Source: Candidatus Binataceae bacterium
GTDB taxonomy: Bacteria > Desulfobacterota > Binatia > Binatales > Binataceae
Direction: 5' to 3'
NCBI GenBank assembly: GCA_035508495.1
Contig: DATJMX010000050.1
Location: forward strand, 21,996-85,995
Length of the DNA stretch: 64,000 bases
Shown here: positions 53,193 to 61,300 of the stretch, one piece after another
Layout of the letters: each line of letters starts with the position of its first letter
How positions within the stretch are numbered: the stretch's first letter is position 1
Translations under genes and position numbers: made by a program
The notes under the pieces: generated by a model
The model's database searches: none
Seen by the model: only the letters and a program-made list of their open reading frames with translations
What the model was told of the DNA's origin: nothing

Positions 53193-55229
53193 TTGATGCC
53201 ACGATCCTGGGCATCCGCAATGGCGCCCAAGTCTCATCATGAAGCGCGCAATGGTCGCGATGGCCGCGCCGCATCGCGAGCCGCGCACGCCGGCAACGCG
53301 GCCGCGATGCGCAGGCGCGCAGACCTCGCATTCGCGCAAGGCAATGCGATGCTGGCGCAGGGCAAGACGGCGGACGCGGTTCAGAAGTACATCGAGACCC
53401 TGAAGATCGAGCCCGATTTTCCCGAGGCTTTGTGCAACCTGGGCTCGGCGCTCTCGCGGCTCGATCGTCCCGGCAGCGTGGCGACTTCAATCGAATGCTT
53501 CCAGCGCGCGATCGCGCTCGCGCCTCGCTATGCGCTCGCGCACAACAACCTGGGCGCGGTGTTCGCGAACGTCGGGCGGCTTAACGATGCGTTGGCGGAA
53601 TATCGCCGCGCGGTTGAGCTCGATGGCAAGTATATCGAGGCGCGATGCAACCTCGCAGGGATGCTGCTCCAACTCGGGAGCCCGGCAGACGCGGTGGCCG
53701 AGTATGCGCGCGCAATGCGGCTCGATCGATCGAATTCGATCGCACGCGAGGCGTTGCTCAATCTGGCGAATCTCGCGGAAATCGAAGGACGGATCGAGGA
53801 TGCGGAGGCGATCTGTTCAGAACTCGCGAGGGTCCGGCCTCACGACATCGCGGCGCGCGTCAGTCGCGCGCTGATAATGCCAGTGGTTCCGGAGTCTCGC
53901 GAGCAGATCGAAAGGGTGCGCGTGCGTATCCGTGATTCGCTCGCGATGCTGACGCGCGAAGGAATCCGCCTCGACGATCCGTATAGGCAGTTCGGCAAGA
54001 CGAACTTTTACCTCGCGTACCAGGGGCTCAACGATCGCGAGCTTCAGCAAACCATCGCGAAGTTCCATCTCGACGCGTGTCCCGAGCTTGGATGGATCGC
54101 GCCGCATTGCCTCGCACCGCGAAAAGCCGCGGCGCGGCTGAAGTTGGGAATCGTTTGCGAGTACCTTGACGGTCATACGATAGGAAAGCTGTATCGAGGG
54201 ATCGTCGAAGAGCTCTCGCGCGAGCGTTTTGAGATCGTCCTGATGCGGGCGCATCGCGAGGCTGACTCGGCGACGACGCAGATCGACATGCTAGCGGATC
54301 GTGTCGTGGACTTTCCGCGCTCGTTGAAAGAGGCGCGTGAGATCGTCGCGGCCGAGCGCTGCGACGTCATATTTTATCCCGAAATTGGGATGGACGAGTT
54401 CACCTACTACCTCGCCTTCGCGCGGCTCGCGCCCGTGCAATGCGTGTCGTGGGGGCATCCGGTGACGACCGGGATTCCCGCCATCGACTACTTCATTTCG
54501 GGGCGCGCGGCGGAGCCGGACGGGGCTGACGATCACTATTCGGAGCGCCTCGTTCGTCTGACGAATTCTCCCGTCTGTTATCGCCGTCCGCCGCGCCCCG
54601 ACCATCCTCTCGCGCGCGAGCGCCTCGCGCTGGCGCCGCAGGCGACGCTCTACCTATGCCCGCAGAGCCTGTTCAAGTTTCATCCGGATTTCGCAGAGGC
54701 GCTTGCGACGATCCTGCATAACGATCGCAACGCGCATCTGTTGCTGATTCGCGGCCGGCAGCCTCACTGGCAGGAGTTGCTCGAAGATCGGTTCGCGCGA
54801 ACAATCGGCGATGTCGCAGGCAGGATCGTCTTCTACCCGCCGTTTCTGGGTGAGGATTTTTTTCGCTTGCTGATGACGGGCGATGTGATGCTCGATCCGT
54901 TTCATTTCGGTGGCGGCAATTCGACTTACGAGGCGCTGGCGATGGGCCTGCCGATCGTGACGTTGCCCGGAGAGTTCATGCGCGGCCGCGTCACCAGTGC
55001 ATGTTACGAGCGGATGGGAATCGGCGATCTGATCGCGAGCGATGCAGCGTCGTACGCGGGCATCGCAATTCGCGTCGCCAACGATCACGCATGGCGTGCG
55101 AAGCTGTCGGAGGAGATCCGGCAACGATGCGCGGTGCTTTACGACGATCGCAACATCGTACGCGAGATCGAGAATTTCTTCATCACCGCATACGAGGCCA
55201 AACGCAGTAACGCGAATGCCCTCTCCTAG
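53193..55229 (+). CDS. TPR-containing O-GlcNAc-transferase-like (GT41) glycosyltransferase
   Basis: 678 residues from 53193 (53223 also possible). About six TPR units occupy 40-230 (KTADAVQKYIETLKIEPDFP, PRYALAHNNLGAVFANVGR, KYIEARCNLAGMLLQLG). The catalytic half resembles OGT: SREQIERV region, KLGIVCEYLDGHTIGKLYRG, NDRNAHLLLIRGRQPHW, and the UDP-binding end PFHFGGGNSTYEALAMGLPI, then VTLPGEFMRGR. Bacterial GT41 enzymes glycosylate proteins (sometimes S-layer or adhesins). No obvious target is adjacent. The TPR domain probably holds the acceptor. The 3' end overlaps the haloperoxidase stop by four bases. Confidence 0.9.
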   Translation: MMPRSWASAMAPKSHHEARNGRDGRAASRAAHAGNAAAMRRRADLAFAQGNAMLAQGKTADAVQKYIETLKIEPDFPEALCNLGSALSRLDRPGSVATSIECFQRAIALAPRYALAHNNLGAVFANVGRLNDALAEYRRAVELDGKYIEARCNLAGMLLQLGSPADAVAEYARAMRLDRSNSIAREALLNLANLAEIEGRIEDAEAICSELARVRPHDIAARVSRALIMPVVPESREQIERVRVRIRDSLAMLTREGIRLDDPYRQFGKTNFYLAYQGLNDRELQQTIAKFHLDACPELGWIAPHCLAPRKAAARLKLGIVCEYLDGHTIGKLYRGIVEELSRERFEIVLMRAHREADSATTQIDMLADRVVDFPRSLKEAREIVAAERCDVIFYPEIGMDEFTYYLAFARLAPVQCVSWGHPVTTGIPAIDYFISGRAAEPDGADDHYSERLVRLTNSPVCYRRPPRPDHPLARERLALAPQATLYLCPQSLFKFHPDFAEALATILHNDRNAHLLLIRGRQPHWQELLEDRFARTIGDVAGRIVFYPPFLGEDFFRLLMTGDVMLDPFHFGGGNSTYEALAMGLPIVTLPGEFMRGRVTSACYERMGIGDLIASDAASYAGIAIRVANDHAWRAKLSEEIRQRCAVLYDDRNIVREIENFFITAYEAKRSNANALS

Positions 55230-56875
55230 ACAGTGATCGTCGTGCCGTCGAACTTCGTGAACGTGAAGCCGTTGAAGTTCTCGTTGTAGGTAGGTTTCTG
55301 GTCGCGAAGGATCGTGATCGCCAGCGCCTCGCCCAGCAGCAGCGATTGTTGGTAGTCCGAGCGCCAATGCACGCCAGCAAGGTTGCGACCGATAGCTATA
55401 TTTGCCGCCACCTTGTTCAGCTCGCCGCCGACCGTGATCTGACCCGCATCACTGCCGGTATACGGCACCAGCGAAAGGCCGTCGTCGGACGCCATCACGG
55501 GACTGGGCAACACGAAATTCTCGTTGAAGAACGCCTTGAGCACGGTCACGCAGGCGCCCGCGACGGTCGCATGGCCCGCGCCGTACGACGGATGCTGCGG
55601 GCATCCTTCGGGAAACGCCTGCGGCAGCAACCACGAGTTATACGTTATGTGAACTGCGTCCATCGCATCGGAATTGAGCAGGTCGGGATGGAGCGGATAG
55701 GTCCGCTCGTTCGACAGCGTCAGGTGGGCCAGTCCGCCGAATTCCTCGGGACGCAGCCGGCGATGCACGAACCATTTCTGATACCAGACTGCCTTGAGCG
55801 CGCGGTCGGCGACTTCCGCGAGCAGCGCCTTGATGTGCGGAATACCAAATGTCCCGAAGCCGCTCTGCGTTTTCGAGTGCAGGTAAGGATTGCCCGCATT
55901 GAGCGGCGCGTTGATATCGACCAGGTAAATGCAGGCAAAGAGATACGCCTGGTAGAGGATATCGACGTGCACCCAGGCGGCGATGTCGCGGCCGTTGCGC
56001 AGGTAGCGGTGCGTCGAGTCGAACGTGGGTGCTGTAAACGGATAGTTAATCGCGCCGTTCTGAGTCGCAAGGAATGACGGAAAATCCGTCATGTAATCCT
56101 GTCCCGCGACGAACGTCTTGATGCGCTGATCGATCGGTACCGCGCCGAATTGGAGCGGCTGCACGAGAAACTGCGAGAAGTAAGGACCCACCAGATCGCC
56201 GGCCGTGAAGCCGCGGAACAGCGTGCCCGGCGTCACCTTGCCGCCGATCCTGGGCCCGCGGAAGTCTGACAACTTGTTAAGATCCGCGCAGGCCGCCGCG
56301 ACTCCGGAATCGGAGTCGTAGTCGGCGAACGGGACATCGCGCAGAAGCGCCGCCCAGTAGAGCTCAACCGCTTCGCCCGCCTCCTCTGCGCTCGCGAGTG
56401 CTGGCGGCGGCTCTTCAACGAGCCCATGGCCGTCCTGCCCCTCGAGATCGAAGGCAAGACCCGACTGCGGATCGACCAGCGGCACGTCGCCGCCAAGAGC
56501 GAGTTGCTCGAAGGCCGCGGGATTACCACTGTTCAGTGTCTGGATGAATCCTTTCCACGCCGACAGATCGACTTCGCCAAAACTGTTGTGCGGCAGGCCC
56601 TTGGAATAGCTGGCGATCTTCGTGGAATAGAGCGATTCGTCGCCGTTGCTCGGATGGTTGTAGGCGAAGGTGTTGAACTCGTTGCGTGCCGCGCCGTCCT
56701 TGAGATTGACCGCGCTCAGATTGCGCAGGATCGTGCTTCCGGCGCCGCCGGGCTGCGGAGCCGCATCGACGACGACAGCCGATCCGGCAAACGCGGCGAA
56801 TGCTGCCGCGCCGCCTGCCGCTTTGAGAAAATTACGCCGGCTGGCCTCAAACTTCGACCCCTGATCGTGCGACAT
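55226..56875 (-). CDS. Tat-exported vanadium-dependent haloperoxidase-like protein
   Basis: 549 residues with GGGGAGGATGCG before the ATG. The leader ASRRNFLKAAGGAAAFAAF is a twin-arginine signal (SRRNFLK). The vanadate pocket motifs appear in order: QKWFVHRRLRPEEFGG, HPSYGAGHATVAGACVT, and AGVHWRSDYQQSLLLGE. These match the KX..RP, PSGH and R..H..D blocks of algal/cyanobacterial bromoperoxidases and acid phosphatases. The central block reads GAGH rather than PSGH (Ala for Ser), which may affect vanadate contacts and halide use. The protein would oxidise bromide or iodide (or act as phosphatase) in the periplasm. Confidence 0.87.
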   Translation of the reverse strand: MSHDQGSKFEASRRNFLKAAGGAAAFAAFAGSAVVVDAAPQPGGAGSTILRNLSAVNLKDGAARNEFNTFAYNHPSNGDESLYSTKIASYSKGLPHNSFGEVDLSAWKGFIQTLNSGNPAAFEQLALGGDVPLVDPQSGLAFDLEGQDGHGLVEEPPPALASAEEAGEAVELYWAALLRDVPFADYDSDSGVAAACADLNKLSDFRGPRIGGKVTPGTLFRGFTAGDLVGPYFSQFLVQPLQFGAVPIDQRIKTFVAGQDYMTDFPSFLATQNGAINYPFTAPTFDSTHRYLRNGRDIAAWVHVDILYQAYLFACIYLVDINAPLNAGNPYLHSKTQSGFGTFGIPHIKALLAEVADRALKAVWYQKWFVHRRLRPEEFGGLAHLTLSNERTYPLHPDLLNSDAMDAVHITYNSWLLPQAFPEGCPQHPSYGAGHATVAGACVTVLKAFFNENFVLPSPVMASDDGLSLVPYTGSDAGQITVGGELNKVAANIAIGRNLAGVHWRSDYQQSLLLGEALAITILRDQKPTYNENFNGFTFTKFDGTTITV

Positions 56876-56931
56876 CGCATCCTCCCCCGCGGCGATCCGC
56901 GTGCACGCATATCTCTACTGGCCTTTACCTG

Positions 56932-56948
56932 ATAACATGATGTTATCT
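56932..56948. promoter_or_regulatory. Perfect operator-like palindrome upstream of the haloperoxidase gene
   Basis: GATAACAT-G-ATGTTATC is a perfect 8-bp inverted repeat around one base, 57 bases before the haloperoxidase start in a 255-base gap. The length, symmetry and AT-rich character are typical of a dimeric-repressor site, such as GntR or MarR types. No regulator gene is adjacent, so the binding protein is unknown. The rest of the gap shows no gene. Confidence 0.6.
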
Positions 56949-57130
56949 TCTCCCCCGATGCGCGCGCGGCAATCGAAATATCGTCAACACGGTTTAACGT
57001 CAAGCGGTCCCTCGACGTGACTGAACGGCCGGCCGAAGAGCGGTCCTAGCGTGACAGATTCCGCTGCGATATTGGTGATTCAGAACCTTTCAGGAAAGCC
57101 AGCCTGGTGACTTCTTGACAGCATTTTTCG

Positions 57131-57853
57131 ATGAACCAATCGCAAACTGCCAAGTTTGACTTTAAGCACCTCGCTGCGCTCATCAAAAAGGCGCCCGGTC
57201 CTGCTCCGTGGTTCTATCCGGAAGGCAACGCCGTTCCTTCAGAAGTCGGGACACTGCGCTGGCATGCAGGCGACAATGGCATCGAGCTTCTGGATGTTGA
57301 AGGCGCTGCTCTCCTTCTGCTTGGCGATGGTACTTATGCAATGCCTCTCAGCGATCGACAAATCGTCGCGTGGCACGAGATTGGAAGGATAGGCGATGCG
57401 CCGGGTGTTGACGTCTTCCTGTTCGACTTCCGAAAACTGAATCCCTTGCCGCGGCCGCAGCTGACCGCAGCAAAGATTGGTTTCGTCGGAGAACCGACGG
57501 CGACAATCCGCGTTTCAGGTTCGCTCCAATCGGGGCTCAACCGATTCGACTTCCCAGATGCTTTCCGAAGTCTGCCCGAGATCCTGATTCTTGGCGACAA
57601 CGCCTGGATTCGCGAATCAGTTTCGATACGCAACACGGCGAGGCGAGCTATCTATTGCCTGCGTCCTCGACAAGCCGTGATCGAGGTCCTTCCACAAGAC
57701 TGGTATAACTACGAAGAGTATGACCGCGGCTACCAGTGGATAACCAAGGTGGCGCGCGATCCAGTTTCGGGCAGGATCGTCGGCGCGGGCATGCGTCTTA
57801 AATCGTTCGTAATTGATGCGAGCGGCGGCAAGATCGATACGATCTTCGACTAG
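57131..57853 (+). CDS. Unrecognised 240-residue protein
   Basis: 240 residues from MNQSQTAKFDFKHL, no leader and no membrane segment. An amphipathic first 25 residues are followed by alternating strands (GTLRWHAGDNGIELLDVEGA, VDVFLFDFRKLNPLPRPQLT) and a Pro/Arg-rich, aromatic end (DWYNYEEYDRGYQWITKVA, IVGAGMRLKSFVIDASGGK). I do not recognise the family. Part of its 3' end (57751-57801) is repeated just downstream at 57904-57954, so it or a former copy was duplicated. It is upstream of and co-directional with the repeat protein and subtilase; a functional link is only a possibility. Confidence 0.7.
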   Translation: MNQSQTAKFDFKHLAALIKKAPGPAPWFYPEGNAVPSEVGTLRWHAGDNGIELLDVEGAALLLLGDGTYAMPLSDRQIVAWHEIGRIGDAPGVDVFLFDFRKLNPLPRPQLTAAKIGFVGEPTATIRVSGSLQSGLNRFDFPDAFRSLPEILILGDNAWIRESVSIRNTARRAIYCLRPRQAVIEVLPQDWYNYEEYDRGYQWITKVARDPVSGRIVGAGMRLKSFVIDASGGKIDTIFD

Positions 57854-57903
57854 ACCACCTCGCGCGCCGTCGCTCAACGGCGCGCAGTGAGATTTGCGGC
57901 AGC

Positions 57904-57954
57904 GGCGCGCGATCGAGTTTCAGGCAGGATCGTCGGCGCGGGCATGCGTCTTAA
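57904..57954 (+). repeat. Partial duplication of the 3' end of the preceding gene
   Basis: This 51-base stretch matches 57751-57801 at 49 of 51 positions, in the same orientation, with a spacing of 153 bases. In the copy the reading frame runs RDRVSGRIVGAGMRLN and meets a stop soon after, so it is a remnant and not a gene. Confidence 0.8.
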
Positions 57955-58146
57955 CTTACTGCAGTAGTCCAGGTCGTGAAGCCCGAAGTATGGGCGAACG
58001 CCTACTACAAGGGACACATCGTGTTGGAGCAGGCCATCGGAAACTACGTCTTGGGCAAGGCCACGAGCGACGACTTGGGGCAGGCTTGGCACGTCGCGCA
58101 GCAGGGCTTGCCCGGCGTGGTTAGCGGAACAGAAGAGAAGGCTTAG
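57955..58146 (+). pseudogene. C-terminal remnant of another gene, possibly an ABC-type substrate-binding protein
   Basis: Immediately after the duplicated piece a frame of about 63 codons is open after a stop, without an ATG, and ends at TAG 58144-58146. It reads VVKPEVWANAYYKGHIVLEQ, then AIGNYVLGKATSDDLGQAWH, then VAQQGLPGVV. This looks like the helical end of a periplasmic sugar-binding protein, but the match is by impression only. No start or Shine-Dalgarno supports it as a separate gene. Confidence 0.4.
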
Positions 58147-58371
58147 CGTGTCTGTGATTGGCCGCTTCGAGCGACCCGAGATTTCTTTTGTCGCGAAAAC
58201 AACAAAGTGTAAAGTTTCATTGCACTCGGGCTGAAATGGAGCAGGTCGACGAGATTACGCCGGCCCGTTCCACCGGAAACGGACCCGGTCAGGCAATGCG
58301 AGCGGCGGCATACGATCGGAACAACATCGATATAGCTCAAAGACAGAAATTTCGAGTGGGGAAGGATCGCG
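58147..58371 (+). promoter_or_regulatory. Upstream region of the repeat protein gene
   Basis: No gene is seen. TTGTCG near 58185 and TGTAAAG about 17 bases later might be a weak promoter. GGGGAAGGATCGCG just before 58372 supplies the AAGGA site that sets the start of the next gene. A short frame here (84 codons) has no ribosome-binding site. Confidence 0.35.
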
Positions 58372-61300
58372 ATGGCAAATGCACAGCTCCGAACCGACGC
58401 AAACTGGATTGACTTTGGCGACCCGACAACCAAGCAAAAGCTTGGGACACTGCGCCAGGTGACCCTGCATAGCTGGAAAGAGGACAGCGACAAGGACGGG
58501 CGCGATAGGTTTGAGTTGACCGAGACCAATCGGGATCAATGGTCAATTTATCTATTCGATAGTTCTAGGAAGGTTTCGCTCCAGGTCGACCTGTTCAAGA
58601 AGATCATCTACTACAGCGACCCAAACGCGCAGCGGCGCGCGCAGTATGGGATCCTCTCGTCGGCGTCGCAGCCGACGGGTTGGCTCGCCAATCACGTCGA
58701 GTACGGATCGGATCCGAAAACCATCGAGGGGAGCTTCAAGCAGGTCGGCGCCACGGATTGGAGCGAAGACAAGACAGACGGTAAGACGGCCTTTAAATTT
58801 TCCGAGACCGGCCGCGATGACTCGTCGGTCTATCTTCTCGATTCGAGCCGCAACGTTCGAATTCAGTTGGATTTATCCCGTTCGATCGTGCTTTGCCAGA
58901 GCGGCAACGAAAAGCAACAGGAACTCTACAAGGTCATTTCTGCTTCAGCAAAAGTTAATGGCTGGCTGGTCAATGAAGTCGATTACGTTGCCGGGGGCAC
59001 GGCGATTGCCGGATCACTGCGGCAAACCGATTCGCACACCTGGATTGAAGAAAACTCGATCGACGGCAAAACCAGTTTCCAATTTACTGAAACTGGCCGC
59101 GACGATTGGTCGGTCTACCTGAAAGACAGCTCCAGAAACGTCTCCTTGCAGCTCGATTTGTTCGAGGGCGCCATCTTCTATAGCGATCCGAAGAACCCGC
59201 GCCGGCAGCTCTACACGATCGGACGCGCCGACGTTTTGCCCCTGCTCAATCTGGACAATGGCAAGACCGTCAACCTGGTTGCGTATGGCGATTCGACCGG
59301 CAAGCTGCTCGGGCACTTCCGCCAAACCAGTGAGCAGACCTGGTCAGAGGACAGCGAAACCAAGGGGCGCAATGTCTTTGCTTTCAGCGAGATCGCCCGC
59401 GACGACTGGTCCGTATATCTATACGACGCCAGCCGTAAAATCTGGATTCAGGCCGATTTGTATACGCGGAAGATCATGATCCAGACCGCAGGCGCGCAGC
59501 CGCAGGCCCTTTACGACGTCCTCAGCACTTCGTCGGTCCTGAACGGATGGCTGGTCAACGTGGTTGAATACAACAGCAGCCCCACCACACCACAGATACT
59601 GCGTCAGGTGGGATGGACCGCGTGGGCCGAATACAAGACCAAGGACAGTTCGCTCGCCAACCATTTCAACGAGACCGGGCGCGACGATTGGTCGGTGTAT
59701 CTGACTGATCCGACGCGCGGCGTGAAGCTGCAGGTCGATCTTTATCGCAAGAAGATTCTCTATGCCGCCGGCAATGCGCCGCTGGCCGATCTCTGCGACA
59801 TCACCGCCAAAGGCCATCAGTCTGAGCTCTGGCGCCTGTCTCATAAGATCACCGTGCGGCCAGCCTTGACGCAGGATTTCGATCTCGCGCCGAACGGCGG
59901 CGCGCCCGTCGCAAGGCCAGTGTATCGGGCCTCAGTCTCGGTTCCTGTCCAGGTCACGAGTGTCGATGTTTGGGCTTCTGAAGAAGTGAAGCTGACTATC
60001 AACGATACGGTTTACACGATCGATCAGGTGCAGACCGCGACCGTCAGGCCTTCGGTATTGTCCAAGCTGTCGATCTCGATTCCTGCGACGGAGGTCGGAT
60101 GCCCGACGCTCTTCTTGCGCACCAACCTGATGAAGGCCTCCGATCCGCCGCATATCGTGACGCCCGATGTCGAGGTGCATCGCAAGATCAATAACCTTCC
60201 CGATGGAGCTATGTATGCGGCCCGCCAGCAGTTAGGTATCAGCGCCGCATTCAACGGCAAACCCGCCGACGTCGGCGCGGTACAGAAGAGCCTGCAGAAC
60301 CTTACCGCCGCGGTGCAATACTCATACAACGACACTTACCATGGCGTGCATCACGATCGGGCAGTGCTGCCGTCCAACATGTCGGACTCACACTTCGAGT
60401 TGGATTTTTCGAGTGGCGGCGCGGCCTACAATCCCCTCACCAAACAACAGGTAGTCGCGAAGACTCAGAACGCGCGCCGCGTTACGACAGCCGCGGCGCA
60501 AGACTTGGGCGATGACTTTCGTAATTGGTTCCACCAGAGCGCGAGCATCGTCGTTCATACGATGGACTCCGTCGGCAACACCATCGATGAGACCGCTACT
60601 CACGCCGCTAAAGGTCTCTCACAGTCGATCAGCGCGGTAGGCGAAGATGTTATTCACGGTGACCTGCAAAAGGCCGGCATGGATTTGTACACTGGCGGCG
60701 AGAACCTGGGAAAAACTCTCGTCAAGGGCACTGAGACCGCGCTCGGCGAAGCCGCGAGCGGCGCGCAACAGGAACTGGCTATTACATTCAAGCTAGCCTC
60801 GGAGACGGTCCAGGTGCTCATAGCCGACACTGCTGCGCTTGGCAAGGCGATCAATTCGTTGCTCGACAAGCTTGGCACCGAGGCGGGTAAACTCATCGGC
60901 TGGCTGCTCGACAAGGTGGGCTGGGGCGATGTCATGCATACTCAGCCGATCCTGCTCGATGCGCTCAACAACAGGTTGGATCAAGGACTGGCGTTCTTCA
61001 AAAACGCCAAGAGCAAGGCTGACAATTTCTTCAACCAACAAGCCAAGGCGTTGGACAGCGCGATCGATCAGGCGATGTCAGCCTTCGGGGTCGAGAAACT
61101 CGTCTCGCAGCAGCCGGCCACGCCCGCGGAACTCTCAGGCGCGATCGAGAAGGTCGAGTGGCTATTTGGAAAGCTCACTAATCAGTCCCAAGGCTCGGCC
61201 CTTTCGATACCGGGCCTCACGCTGATAAGCGGTGCCGTTGCTCACAATCCACTTACGGATTTTATCTCGATAGTCGCGAGCAAGGTCGGCGCGGATGGTT

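Noticed and set aside
55346..56077. Plus-strand frame opposite the haloperoxidase
   Set aside because: Antisense shadow with no recognisable domain.
58158..58412. Short plus-strand frame of 84 codons before the repeat protein
   Set aside because: No ribosome-binding site and it overlaps the start of the large gene in another frame.
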